Translations under genes and position numbers: made by a program | Assembly: GCF_000735605.1 (NCBI RefSeq) | Contig: NZ_JPKG01000033.1 | Span: forward strand, 124,001-188,000 | DNA: 64,000 nucleotides | Source of the DNA: Allobosea sp. LC85 | GTDB taxonomy: Bacteria; Pseudomonadota; Alphaproteobacteria; Rhizobiales; Beijerinckiaceae | Reading direction: 5' to 3' | The notes under the pieces: model-generated | Seen by the model: only the letters and a program-made list of their open reading frames with translations | What the model was told of the DNA's origin: nothing | Databases searched by the model: none | Shown here: positions 25,396 through 34,333 of the stretch, piece after piece | Layout: each line of letters opens with the position of its first letter | Position numbering within the stretch: the first letter of the stretch is position 1

Positions 25396-25414
25396 GGCGC
25401 TTGCGACAAGCGCC
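25396..25414 (+). terminator. Hairpin after the ABC/FAH operon
   Basis: ggcgctt (25396-25402) and aagcgcc (25408-25414) form a perfect seven-base-pair stem around a five-base loop, about 110 bases after the hydrolase stop. It lacks a T run. It may end the operon or be a fragment of the neighbouring insertion element. Confidence 0.4.
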
Positions 25415-25440
25415 AGAACCAGGATGGTCGGCGGCGGGGC

Positions 25441-25494
25441 GGATCAAGATCACCCTGCGTTTGAACGATTTCGTCCAAACGCAGCGTGATCTAG
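25441..25494. repeat. Composite palindromic repeat, copy 1 (palindromic half only)
   Basis: Contains an almost perfect palindrome: ctgcgtttgaacgatttcg followed by its complement tccaaacgcagcgtgatct. The same element recurs at 34270-34325, 44393-44505 and 60642-60755. This copy carries only the palindromic part and directly abuts the left side of the IS5-type remnant (agggttcggaccc). Confidence 0.85.
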
Positions 25495-25555
25495 GGTTCG
25501 GACCCATAAAATTGTTGGCGTGGCCGGCGGTTTGTACTTCCGAAAGGAAGCGCGG

Positions 25556-25942
25556 ATGAATCGGGATCAGTACTGGCTGACGGAACCGCAGTTTGCGCGG
25601 ATCGCGCCGCATTTGCCGACGGACACGCGCGGCAAGCCGCGTGTCGATGACCGCCGGGTGATCAGCGGGATCGTCCATGTTCTGAAGTCGGGTGGGCGCT
25701 GGATCGATGCGCCGCCCGACTATGGGCCGCGCAAGACGCTCTACAACCGCTTCGTGTGCTGGGCCGCCAAAGGTGTCTGGACCGATCTCTTCCATGCGCT
25801 TGCCTGCGCCGGCGGCCCCCCAGCCCAGATCCTTATTCTAACCTTTAGGCTGCCAATGCTGCCGCGCATCCGAAGCTCGCCAAAGCCACTACGACTGATC
25901 GCCGATCATGCCGCAGGCGAGGACTGCGACAATCCCCCGTAA
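25556..25942 (+). pseudogene. IS5-family transposase, truncated remnant
   Basis: The first 90 or so codons encode the N-terminal domain of an IS5-family transposase: MNRDQYWLTEPQFARIAPHL, DDRRVISGIVHVLKSGGRW, YGPRKTLYNRF and a final ALACAGGPPAQ. At that point an intact protein would continue into the first catalytic Asp region, but the frame here turns into unrelated residues until a stop at 25942. The DDE catalytic core is gone, so the element cannot move on its own. Upstream bases (agggttcggacccataaaa) look like the left end of such an element; I cannot find a matching right end. Confidence 0.85.
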
Positions 25943-25960
25943 CATTCTTCATCAGGGGCC

Positions 25961-26215
25961 TCATTGCCCGCCCAGCATATCGGCGGCCCAGGCTCGTTCG
26001 AACTTGGCGTTGGCTTCCCGCTGGACATTCCGGACACTGACCACGTCGGCGGCCTCGTATTCGCAGATCATGCGCAGACGGTCGGCGGACCAGTAGCTGC
26101 GGATCCAACGCACATTGTAAAGGTCGAGGCAAGGGGCCATCCGTGCCTCAACCGCGTCGAGGTCCCCTTGTGTGAAGGGCGCCTCGAAGCTCCGCTCGAC
26201 GATGACACGCGGCAT
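25961..26215 (-). CDS. DUF4242 family small protein
   Basis: An 84-residue ferredoxin-fold-like protein of the DUF4242 family. The family pattern is clear: MPRVIVERSFEAPFTQGDLD, then APCLDLYNVRWIRSY, DRLRMICEYEAADV and a final FERAWAA. Relatives include nickel-binding SCO4226-like proteins, but no metal role can be assumed. It is convergent with the IS remnant and lies 27 bases downstream of the frameshifted regulator on the same strand, so it may be its last operon member. ATG at 26215 follows GGAACAGGAGAT. Confidence 0.85.
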   Translation of the reverse strand: MPRVIVERSFEAPFTQGDLDAVEARMAPCLDLYNVRWIRSYWSADRLRMICEYEAADVVSVRNVQREANAKFERAWAADMLGGQ

Positions 26216-26242
26216 GGTTCATCTCCTGTTCCGTTCCAGCCT

Positions 26243-29200
26243 TCACATCTGCCCATCGGGCGTGGGAGCGGCCGTGGGAATCGCAGGCGGCGGTTCCGCA
26301 AATCCGCACAACGCCGATCGCGCCCGGGCGCTGAGGTCGTCAGGACCGCATGGAGCGGGGTCGAAGCGGCCAGCACCTTGAGCGGGGGCTTCTGCGCCAA
26401 ATGGCGCAAGCATCGCCTGCGCAATGGCGATCTCGTTCCGCCTGTGCATGATCGAGGCGATCGTCAGCGCCTCAGCGGCGCAGTGCCGGGCTTCCTCGGC
26501 GCAGTCCGTCTGTCGATAGAGGCCCGCGGCACGATTGAGCGCGTAGGCGAGGTAGGACTTGTCATCGACCGCTCGGAGCCGCGCTAGCGCTTTCGCCAGC
26601 ACCGCATTGGCAGAACGCTCAGCCGAGGCAAGCGTGGCAAGCGCCTGTAATGTCTCGACGAACGGTGTCTCATCCTCCTGCAGCCGAGCCGCGACCGTCC
26701 GTAGCTCCTCACAGTGGGCCTGCATGTCCGCGTACCGGCCCATCTCCTGTTCAAGCATCGCAAGCCAGGTCAGGCATTTGTACTCGCGCCAGCGGTCTTG
26801 GTCCCGGCGCGCGAGAGCGAGCGCGCGAGACAGCGAAGACAAGGCTTCCTCCTCGCGGCCATCCCACCGCTTCAGGAGACCCCGCGCCCAATGCAGTTCG
26901 CAGAGATCCAGACCAAGCGAGTCGGCAATGCCGCCAGCCTCGTCGATCAGCTCGCGCGAGCGGGCGATCTCCGTCTCGAGCTCGAGCAGACAGCGCGCCG
27001 TATTGGCGAGCTGGCGCGCGCGCGTTTTGTTGTCGGCTGCGCGCCCGGCCTCGGCCGCGCGGAGCGTGCTGCTCTCGGCTCGCTGCACATCGCCCGCCTC
27101 CTGATGCACCACAGACAGCAGATAATGCCCGGTGGCCGCCGCCGCCTGAAGGCCCTGTTCCTCGGCGGCATTGGTCGCCTCGGTGATGGCCTCAGACAGC
27201 GACGGAAGCGATCGCAGGCCCGGGCCTGTGGCGGCGAGAACGCGAATTCTCAGCAGCGCGATCCGTAGCTCCGGTTCCGCCGGACCATGCCCCAGCCGCT
27301 CGACATGACGCAGCCCCTGCTCGGCGAAACCGACAGCCTCCGAGTTGGCGAACAGCCGCAGCGCCTGCTCCCCGGCGAGAATGCAAGCTCGTGCCGCCAT
27401 CTCGTCCTCCCCGGCGAGGGCGGCATGATGGACGAGGGCTGCCGCCAGCGCGGCGTTGGTGCCGGCGAGAGCGTTCAGACCCTGCGCGATGTGTCGGTGC
27501 ACCAGCCTTCGCCGTGGCTGCGAGAGAGTGCGATAGGCGGCCTGACGAACGAGGTCGTGTGTGAAGTCGTAGGCATCGTTGCCAACCGGACGCACCAGTC
27601 CGCGCCGCTCCAGCTCGCCGAGCGCCATGAGCAGCTCCGCAACATCGAGGGGGACCACGCGCGCGAGATCGTCCGGCGTGAACACGCGCCCATGGGCCGC
27701 CGCCCAGATGAGGGTCTCGCGTACCTGATCGGTCAGCGGCGCGAGGTGACCGGCGATGACCGCGTCAATGGTGCGTCCGCCGTCGGCGCCGCCCTGCCGA
27801 TAGGATCGGGCGAGCTCCAGCGCGAACAGCGGATTACCATTGCTTTCGACGAATATGCGGGTCGCATCCAGCACTGAATCGACCTGGCGTACGAGTTCCG
27901 CCGTTTCCGCGGCATTCAGGGTCGCAAGCTCGATCGTCCGCAGCCGTCTATCCCGGTCGAGCGAGCGCAGCACGCGCGACGCAGCTGCGTTGTCGTCGAT
28001 TTCCCCGGCGCGCGTGGCGCAGGCAATGAGCAGGCCATCCGCGGCATCCATATGGCGCGCGACGTAGTGGAGAAGCGACGACGACGCCTCGTCGATCCAC
28101 TGAATGTCGTCGAGCATGATCGCGGTCGGTCGTTCCGATGCGATGTCCCGGAGCAGGTCGACTACGGCCTCGAACAGCTGAGCGCGATCTCCGGGACCGT
28201 CTCCCGCCGCGCCGAGTTCGGGAAGCAGCAGGCCGAGCTTTGGGGGCAATTCTTCGCGCGATTGCGTACGCACGGTCACGCGCAGGAGATCGATCCAGAT
28301 GCCATAGGACCGCGCGACTTCGGCCTCGAAGGCCCGCGCGACGAAAGCTTGCCCGCCCGCGGCGATCATACGTTCCCCGACACGCGTGAGCATGTGGCTC
28401 TTGCCGATGCCCGGTTCCCCCGTCACGAGTACTGCGCCCGTCGGACGCCTGCCGACCGTCGCATGAACGATGCTATCGATCTCCGTTCGTTCAGCGTCGC
28501 GCCCGATGAAGAATGCATCTGGCGGTGGCACGCCTGCAGGCGGGCGCGCCGTGTCCGAGGCGGGGACGGAAGGCTGGGCCGAAGGACGTGTGCCGGCTAC
28601 GGATTGCAGAGCGCGGCGCGCTTCTTCCAGTGCGTCAGAAGGCGGCGCCCCAAGTTCGATTTCGAGAACACGGCGAGCGCGCTCATAGTGGGCTAGGGCT
28701 TCCTTGCTGCGTCCAAGGCGCGAGAGCAGCCTGACGACGGCGGCGTGGCCCGATTCAGACAGCGGATCGGCCATGGCGAGCGAATGCGCATAGGAAAGCG
28801 CATCGGTCGGATGATCCTCGAGGCGCTCCACCAGGCGGCGAGGACTGAGAGCCTAAGGCGGCTCGCCGCCTCGCGCTCGGCCATGCACCATTCCTGGTAG
28901 CGATAGCAGAGCGGCAGATCGAGGCCATCGAGGAATTCGCCGCCGAACAGCGCGGCCGCTTCCTTTAATGCACCGGTCGGCGCAGCGGAGACATTACCGC
29001 CGAGCCGTGATCGCACCACTGCAAGATCGACGGCCGCGCCGCCCAGTTCGACACTAACCCGTTCGCGGTCTGCTACGAGCCGCACGCCCGTCGACCAGTC
29101 GAGCAGAGGTCGTATCTTGCTCAGGCTCCAGCGTAGTTCCGCCCGCGGATCGTCGGGGCCGTCCCAGAACAGGTCGCACAGCCGCTCGCGGCGATGCGCC

Positions 29201-29334
29201 TGGCCCGTGGCGACGAGATAGCCCAAAAGCGCGCGCGTCTTCCGCGATGCCGGCAACACCAGAGCGCGGCCGTCTCCACCGGCGAGTTGCAACTCGCCGA
29301 GCAGGCGGATTCTGAGGGGGCCGGAACTTTCCAT
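26243..29334 (-). pseudogene. SARP/BTAD-AAA-TPR transcriptional regulator, frameshifted
   Basis: Two reverse-strand frames that together make one large regulator of about 1,030 residues. The first part (29334 to about 28848) has an OmpR-like winged helix (LRIRLLGELQLAG, LLGYLVATGQAHRRERL) and the start of the bacterial transcriptional activation domain. The sequence then continues in another frame from about 28848: LSYAHSLAMADPLSESGHAA, RLLSRLGRSKEALAHYERAR, an AAA module with VLVTGEPGIGKSHML (Walker A) and AIMLDDIQWIDEASSSLL (Walker B), and a long TPR region. One missing base near 28848 explains the break. A GTG at 28831 could restart the second part. It is divergent from the cupin and methyltransferase genes, which it may once have controlled. 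Confidence 0.85.
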
Positions 29335-29475
29335 GCTCCTTGGTCTCAATTGCCGTCTGGCGGCAGTCCCATGCTGGTTCCCACGGGCGCTCCCACGGAC
29401 ATCAGCCAGTCTAGCGCTCAAGATAACGCCGCGAAATCGGCCAATTCGGCCATCGTAGGCATGGGAGAACTAAAA

Positions 29476-29910
29476 ATGAAGACGCTCGCCTCAGCTCTCG
29501 CCCTTTCGTTGCTGCTGGGCGGTGCCGCCACAATCGCCGTCGCGCAGCCCACGCAGACCGGCCCGGTCGGCCTCACGCTCACGCCGGTCCTGGAGACGGC
29601 GACTACAATCACCGGCCAGCCGATCCGTTTCCCGCAGGGCGATAACCAATTTACCGCCGTGCTGGCGGAAGTCGCGCCGGGCGGTCAGGTGGGCCGGCAC
29701 ATGCACCCGGTCCCGCTGTTCGTCTATATGCTCGAAGGCACGCTCTCCATCGAGATGGACGGTCACGGCACCCATACGTTCAGCGCCAGCCAGGGTTTCG
29801 CCGAGGTGACCAACCTTTGGCACAACGGCCGCAACGTGACCGACAAGCCAGTGCGCTTCCTCATCGTGTTCTCCGGTCAGAAGGGCACACCCAACCTCAT
29901 CCGGCCATGA
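29476..29910 (+). CDS. Secreted cupin-domain protein
   Basis: A 144-residue protein with a Sec signal peptide (LASALALSLLLGGAATIAVA, residues about 4-23) and a single cupin barrel. Cupin motif 1 is APGGQVGRHMHPVPLFVYML with the two His ligands and a downstream Glu (LEGTLSIEMDG); motif 2 (FAEVTNLWHNGRNV) keeps a His and Asn. It should bind a metal in the periplasm; sequence does not show whether it is enzymatic. ATG at 29476 is chosen because GGGAG lies eight bases upstream. It is divergent from the broken SARP regulator and followed 48 bases later by a methyltransferase. Confidence 0.85.
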   Translation: MKTLASALALSLLLGGAATIAVAQPTQTGPVGLTLTPVLETATTITGQPIRFPQGDNQFTAVLAEVAPGGQVGRHMHPVPLFVYMLEGTLSIEMDGHGTHTFSASQGFAEVTNLWHNGRNVTDKPVRFLIVFSGQKGTPNLIRP

Positions 29911-29958
29911 ACGTTGCGTGCCCGCCTGAGCACCCCCCGAAATAAGGGAGACATCGCT

Positions 29959-30828
29959 ATGATGACCACAGCCTCAGCAAAACCGTTCGATCCGATCAAA
30001 TACAAGGAGACGACCCGCGAGCAATGGCAGGCCGCCGCCCGAGCCTGGAACGACTGGGGTCCGCTGTTGCGCGCTTGGCTCGGGCCGGCGACGGAGATCA
30101 TGCTCGACATCGCGAAGATTGGGTCCGGCCACCGGGTGCTCGACGTGGCGGCCGGCGCCGGCGATCAGACATTGCAGTCGGCTGACCGCGTCGGACCGGC
30201 CGGTCATGTGCTCGCCACCGACGTCTCCAAAAACATCCTTGCCTTCGCGGCCGAGAATGCCCGCAAGGCCGGACATTGCAACATCGAGACCAAGGTGCTG
30301 GACGGTGAGGATCTGGACGTGCCGGAAGGCACATTCGACGCGGTGATCTCGCGCGTCGGCTTGATCTACTTTCCGGACCAGCAGAAGGCGCTCGCTGGCA
30401 TGAAGCGGGCCTTGAAGCCCGGGGGCCGCGTCGCGGCCATCGTCTACAGCACCGCGGAGAACAACAAGTTCTTCTCGATTCCGGTCTCCGTCATTCGCCG
30501 CCGCGCCAACCTGCCGCCGCCGTTGCCGGGCCAGCCCGGGCCGTTCAGCCTCGGCGGCCCCGGCGTGCTGGAGGAGACCTTCCGCAAGGCCGGTTTTCGT
30601 GACGTCGCAAGCCGGACCGTGGCCGCGCCTGTGCGGCTGAAGACCGCGGCGGAATGCGTGCGCTTCGAGAAGGAATCGTTCGGCGCACTGCATCAGATGC
30701 TCGCCGGCCTCGACGACGCCGGACGCGAAGCAGCGTGGCGCGAGATCGAGCAGGAGCTGGAACGCTTCGAGACTTCGTCCGGCTTCGAGGGGCCATGCGA
30801 GATGATCGTCGCCGTCGGCGTCAAGTGA
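29959..30828 (+). CDS. Class I SAM-dependent methyltransferase
   Basis: A 289-residue UbiE/Coq5-like methyltransferase. The SAM-binding motif I is VLDVAAGAGDQT (about residues 57-68), the acidic motif II is ATDVSKNILAFAAENA, and the post-I strand reads TKVLDGEDLDVPEGTFDAVI; LKPGGRVAAIVY follows. The C-terminal part (about 175-289) would form the substrate cap. ATG at 29959 has AGGGAG eight bases upstream. It is followed by a nitrilase remnant 29 bases later on the same strand, suggesting a former operon. Methyl acceptor unknown. Confidence 0.9.
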   Translation: MMTTASAKPFDPIKYKETTREQWQAAARAWNDWGPLLRAWLGPATEIMLDIAKIGSGHRVLDVAAGAGDQTLQSADRVGPAGHVLATDVSKNILAFAAENARKAGHCNIETKVLDGEDLDVPEGTFDAVISRVGLIYFPDQQKALAGMKRALKPGGRVAAIVYSTAENNKFFSIPVSVIRRRANLPPPLPGQPGPFSLGGPGVLEETFRKAGFRDVASRTVAAPVRLKTAAECVRFEKESFGALHQMLAGLDDAGREAAWREIEQELERFETSSGFEGPCEMIVAVGVK

Positions 30829-30857
30829 GCGCGCGTAGCGAGAAGGAGGAGATCGTC

Positions 30858-31016
30858 ATGCCTGCAAAAGTCGCGGTTATCCAGAAGCCGCCCGTCCTGC
30901 TCGACCGCGATGCCACCATCGGCAAGGCGATCGAAGCTATCGGCGAAGCCGCCGATGCCGGCGCCACCCGCAGATCCCGTGAAGCTTGCGGCGGCCATCG
31001 AAGGCTTGGTTCGTGA
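30858..31016 (+). pseudogene. Nitrilase (carbon-nitrogen hydrolase) remnant, N-terminus only
   Basis: A strong ribosome site (AAGGAGGA) precedes ATG at 30858. The first 37 residues (MPAKVAVIQKPPVLLDRDAT, then KAIEAIGEAADAGA) are the typical start of a bacterial nitrilase. The next expected part, with the catalytic Glu, Lys and Cys of the C-N hydrolase fold, is absent: the frame ends 15 codons later. In another frame the following bases read ADPVKLAAAIEGLVRD and a stop, which looks like the true C-terminus of some protein, possibly the same one. A deletion of most of the gene explains both. Confidence 0.75.
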
Positions 31017-31227
31017 CTGACGTCTTGCGCTTCATGGCTCCGCTGTATTGGCATCGGTTCGCAACGGAGACGCGATGAAAGTGGCTGTTCCTGGCAAGGC
31101 CCTGGGCAAGATCGTTTGCAGCAGGCCATGGCGGCGCGAATTGGCGGGAAAGCCGGAAAACGCGCGCCGCTGCCATGGACGATTTGTGGACCGTTGGTTT
31201 CACCGGACGCTTACGACTCCGTTCCCC

Positions 31228-32136
31228 TCAACCGCTTCTCGTCGCGGTCTTGATGTGGTCAAGGAAGGCCCGGAGCGGCGCCGGCACCAGGCGCCGGCCG
31301 GGATAGTAGAGAAACGGGCCGGAAAAGCTCTCCCACCAGGGTTCGAGCACCGGCTCCAGCGCGCCGCTGGCGAGATGGGGCGCCAGCCACTCCTCGAACA
31401 GGTGGATGATGCCGAGCCCGCCGAGCGCGGCCGCGATGGCGAGATCGACCGCGCCGCCGGGGCTGACCACCAGGGGGCCGGACGGCTCGATGCGGACGGT
31501 CTCTCCGCCCTGTTCGAACTCCCAGGGCGCCATGGCGCCGCTCGAGAACCGGCCGCGCAGGCAGGCATGGTCCAGCAGGTCCTGCGGGTGCCGGGGGCGG
31601 CCCCTGGCGTCGAGATAGGCCGGCGCAGCAGCCGTCGCGAACCGTTGCTGGCGCGGCCCGATCGGCACCGCGATCATGTCCTGCTCCAGCCGCTCGCCAT
31701 AGCGGATGCCGGCATCGCAGCCGGACGCGAGCACATCGACGAAGGCGTCATCCGCGATGATCTCCAAGCGGATCTCCGGATAGGCCGCAAGAAAGCCGGG
31801 CACGATGCCGGGCAGCACCAGCCGGGCGACGCTGACCGGCACGTTCAGCCTCAGCGTCCCCGCTGGCCGCTCGCGGAACCCGTTCACGACGTCAAGCGCG
31901 GCATCGACCTCGCGCAGCGCCGGCCCCAGCCGCTCCAGCAGCCTGGCGCCGGCTTCGGTCGGGGCGACGCTGCGGGTGGTCCGGTTCAGCAGCCTGACGC
32001 CCAGGCGTGTCTCAAGTCGGCGCACCGCCTCGCTCAAGCTGGAGGCGCTGATCCCGCTGCTCCGCGCCCCCTCGCGAAAACCCTTGGCCCGGGCGACAGC
32101 GACGAGCGCCTTGAGGTCTTCGAGGTCGATCTGCAT
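31228..32136 (-). CDS. LysR-family transcriptional regulator
   Basis: A 302-residue LysR regulator of the large AaeR/PecT-like group. It starts MQIDLEDLKALVAVARAKGF; the helix-turn-helix is FREGARSSGISASSLSEAVR (residues about 20-39), then LNRTTRSVAPTEAGARLL. The effector domain shows FVDVLASGCDAGIRYGERLE and ISLVVSPGG-like segments typical of the group. ATG at 32136 is used; a longer reading adds 18 uncharacteristic residues. It is divergent from an aldo/keto reductase across 95 bases, the classical layout for a LysR regulator and its target. Confidence 0.9.
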   Translation of the reverse strand: MQIDLEDLKALVAVARAKGFREGARSSGISASSLSEAVRRLETRLGVRLLNRTTRSVAPTEAGARLLERLGPALREVDAALDVVNGFRERPAGTLRLNVPVSVARLVLPGIVPGFLAAYPEIRLEIIADDAFVDVLASGCDAGIRYGERLEQDMIAVPIGPRQQRFATAAAPAYLDARGRPRHPQDLLDHACLRGRFSSGAMAPWEFEQGGETVRIEPSGPLVVSPGGAVDLAIAAALGGLGIIHLFEEWLAPHLASGALEPVLEPWWESFSGPFLYYPGRRLVPAPLRAFLDHIKTATRSG

Positions 32137-32231
32137 TGTCTGGAATTCCGCACAGCCTGTTCCGATTGTGCGCTCTAATCCGGCAGTCATCCAGTCGCTA
32201 TCTCGTGCCGGTCAGCAACAGGAGAGCGACG

Positions 32232-33131
32232 ATGAGAGCGAGCACATCTGGCATCGACCAACCCATGACCTTCCGCCTCGGGGATCGCGAGGTGAAACGG
32301 CTCGGATACGGCGCCATGCAGCTGGCCGGCCCCGGTGTCTTCGGCCCACCAAAGGACCGGGACGCAGCGATCAGGGTGCTGCGCGAAGCGATTGCCCATG
32401 GGGTCGACCATATCGACACCAGCGATTTCTACGGGCCGCATGTCACCAACCAGCTGATCCGCGAGGCGCTGTCGCCCTATCCCGAGGATCTCGTCATCGT
32501 CACCAAGATCGGCGCCCGGCGCGGCGCCGACGGATCCTGGCTTCGCGCCGCCGCGCCGGACGAATTGCGGCAGGCCGTACACGACAATGTGCGCAATCTC
32601 GGACTCGACGCGCTTGAAATCGTCAACCTGCGGCTCTGGGGCGATGGTCATGGCCCGGCCGAAGGCAGTCTCGCGGCCGAGTTGACGGTGCTTGCCGAAC
32701 TCCAGCAGCAGGGCCTCGTCCGCCATATCGGCCTCAGCAATGTCACGGCCGGCCAAGTCGCGGAGGGACGCGGCATCTGCGAGATCGTCTGCGTCCAGAA
32801 CCACTATAATATCGTCCACCGCGCTGACGACGCGCTCATCGACGAACTGGCGGCCAGGGGCACGGCCTATGTGCCCTTCTTCCCGCTCGGAGGGTTTTCG
32901 CCCCTGCAATCCGCGGGGCTGACCGAGGTCGCGGCCAAGGTCGGCGCAACGCCGATGCAGGTCGCGCTCGCCTGGCTGCTGCAGCGCGCACCGAACATTC
33001 TGCTGATCCCGGGCACCGCGTCGGTCGCCCATCTCCGCGAGAACCTCGCCGCGGGGGCGCTGGAGCTGAGTGGCGAGGCGATCGCGGCGTTGAACGCGAT
33101 CACTGCTGGATCCGCCTCAGTCCGGGCCTGA
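32232..33131 (+). CDS. Aldo/keto reductase
   Basis: A 299-residue NADPH-dependent oxidoreductase with the (beta/alpha)8 fold. The active-site tetrad is visible: Asp and Tyr in HIDTSDFYGPHVTNQL, Lys in LVIVTKIGARRG, and the usual His position region HGPAEGSLAAE. The cofactor end has LLIPGTASVAHLRENLAAG. It belongs to the YdhF/oxidoreductase-like subgroup with a MRAST... start; ATG at 32232 has AGGAGAG seven bases upstream. It reduces an aldehyde or ketone of unknown identity and is probably controlled by the divergent LysR regulator. Confidence 0.9.
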   Translation: MRASTSGIDQPMTFRLGDREVKRLGYGAMQLAGPGVFGPPKDRDAAIRVLREAIAHGVDHIDTSDFYGPHVTNQLIREALSPYPEDLVIVTKIGARRGADGSWLRAAAPDELRQAVHDNVRNLGLDALEIVNLRLWGDGHGPAEGSLAAELTVLAELQQQGLVRHIGLSNVTAGQVAEGRGICEIVCVQNHYNIVHRADDALIDELAARGTAYVPFFPLGGFSPLQSAGLTEVAAKVGATPMQVALAWLLQRAPNILLIPGTASVAHLRENLAAGALELSGEAIAALNAITAGSASVRA

Positions 33132-33222
33132 CGGTGGCGCGGGGAGGCCGGCTGCTACCGGGTGGGGACAGGAGGCGGCAACGCTCTCCCGGCCCCCGGC
33201 GCGCCGTCTGCAAGAATGCCCT

Positions 33223-33248
33223 GGAACAGGTTCGCTTGCAGGAGGGTT
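33223..33248 (+). promoter_or_regulatory. Candidate EcfG promoter (GGAAC-N17-GGTT)
   Basis: GGAAC at 33223-33227 and GGTT at 33245-33248 with a 17-base spacer, one base from the EcfG consensus. It ends 24 bases before the small protein at 33273, whose ribosome site (GGGAGG) would lie just inside the transcript. Confidence 0.5.
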
Positions 33249-33272
33249 GTTGCGGCAACCAGGGAGGTTCCA

Positions 33273-33503
33273 ATGGCCAAACAACCCGAAGCCCTTGCCA
33301 CATTCGCCGCAGCGGCCCGGAAAGGCGGGAAGAAGCCCGACGATATCGGTCTCACCGCGACGCCCGAGACGGCACCTCTTCCCGGCGATTCCGAGGAGGA
33401 GGCCAAGGCCGCCACGAAGGTGCTGCGCGAGGGTGTGCTCAAGAAGGATGAGGGCGCAGACGAGGCGATCGACAAACTGCCCGATCGCACGCGGGATCTG
33501 TGA
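33273..33503 (+). CDS. Small hydrophilic protein, 76 residues
   Basis: ATG at 33273 has GGGAGG five bases upstream. The product is highly charged and Ala/Lys/Glu/Asp-rich (FAAAARKGGKKPDDIGLTA; a long EEEAKAATKVLREGVLKKDE stretch), with no cysteine, membrane span or known domain. It looks like a soluble, possibly disordered stress protein. A candidate EcfG promoter stands directly before it, which fits that reading. It lies between the aldo/keto reductase and a DUF4279 remnant. Function unknown. Confidence 0.65.
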   Translation: MAKQPEALATFAAAARKGGKKPDDIGLTATPETAPLPGDSEEEAKAATKVLREGVLKKDEGADEAIDKLPDRTRDL

Positions 33504-33595
33504 GCCGAGGGCGAGCAGGACGATCTGGCAGTACCAGCGTTTGAGCGTCAGGCCGGACCGGTCCTCGCCTCCGCTCCCTGAATGCTCGGATCGTC

Positions 33596-33787
33596 ATGCT
33601 TCTTGCCAAGCTCCCGAACGACCTGTCCATCTGGCGTCAACTGTCCGTGCACTATCAGTGCGACGTCTTCTGCGGCCTGTTCATGCGGGAGAATAACGAA
33701 GGGACGGAGTTCAAGCCCCACGTCCTATTGATGCTGGGTGACCGTGGGCTGAGGCTGGGATTGGATGTCTACGACTGCGCGGACTGA
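33596..33787 (+). pseudogene. DUF4279-family protein, C-terminal remnant
   Basis: A 63-residue frame that matches the end of DUF4279 proteins: IWRQLSVHYQCDVFCGLFMR and LGDRGLRLGLDVYDC are the conserved C-terminal features. Intact members are about 130-140 residues, and no N-terminal half is present upstream in any frame, so this is most likely a decayed copy. The alternative, a short functional protein starting at ATG 33596, lacks a ribosome site. Confidence 0.5.
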
Positions 33788-33824
33788 CCAGGGTCCTCGG
33801 TGGGAGACGGACGCGGGAAACCCC

Positions 33825-34262
33825 ATGAAAATCCAACTGTGCGAGGTGACGAATGAAACGGTACGCGCAGTGTGCGCATTGGAGGTTCGCGACGATCAGA
33901 AGGGCTACGTTGCAGCGAATGCGCTCTCCATCGCCCAAGCGCATTTCGAGCCAACGGCCGTGTTCCGCGCCATCCACCTCGGCGAGCATCCCATTGGGTT
34001 CGTTCAGTGGCGAAGCGCGGAGACACCGGGCACGGCGACCCTTTGGCGCTTCATGATCGACAGGGCACATCAGGGGGCCAGGCACGGTCGGGCAGCCCTG
34101 GATCTCGCCTTGCAGCACATGAAGTCCAGCGGCTTCGAGACGGTTGAAACGAGCGTTGTGCTGGGTCCGTCGAGCCCCCTTGAGTTCTACCTGGCACAAG
34201 GCTTCGTCGAACTCGGCCGGACGACGCCCGGCGGTGAGTGGTTGTTGAGCAGACCCCTCTAA
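33825..34262 (+). CDS. GNAT-family acetyltransferase, SpeG/PaiA-like
   Basis: A 145-residue GNAT protein, the normal length for the diamine/spermine acetyltransferase-like group. MKIQLCEVTNETVRAVCALE at the start, FVQWRSAETPGTATLWRFMI as the central strands, then DRAHQGARHGRAALDLAL, the acetyl-CoA pyrophosphate loop (Q/R-x-x-G-x-G/A type, here HQGARHGRA). The C-terminus ends LGFVELGR-like (AQGFVELGRTTPGGEW). ATG at 33825 is preceded by GGGAAA. It faces the RND pump genes convergently with a palindromic repeat between them. Substrate unknown; polyamines are a guess from subfamily resemblance. Confidence 0.85.
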   Translation: MKIQLCEVTNETVRAVCALEVRDDQKGYVAANALSIAQAHFEPTAVFRAIHLGEHPIGFVQWRSAETPGTATLWRFMIDRAHQGARHGRAALDLALQHMKSSGFETVETSVVLGPSSPLEFYLAQGFVELGRTTPGGEWLLSRPL

Positions 34263-34269
34263 AACTATT

Positions 34270-34325
34270 AGAGTCGATCACGTTTTCTGCGTTTGGACGA
34301 TGTCGTCCAAACGCAGCGTGATCTA
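34270..34325. repeat. Composite palindromic repeat, copy 2
   Basis: Begins agagtcgatcacgttttctg, then the palindrome gcgtttggacgatgtcg with its complement and cagcgtgatcta. It sits exactly between two convergent genes (stop codons at 34262 and 34334), the expected place for a hairpin that can end transcription from both sides. Confidence 0.88.
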
Positions 34326-34333
34326 ATGCCGAC

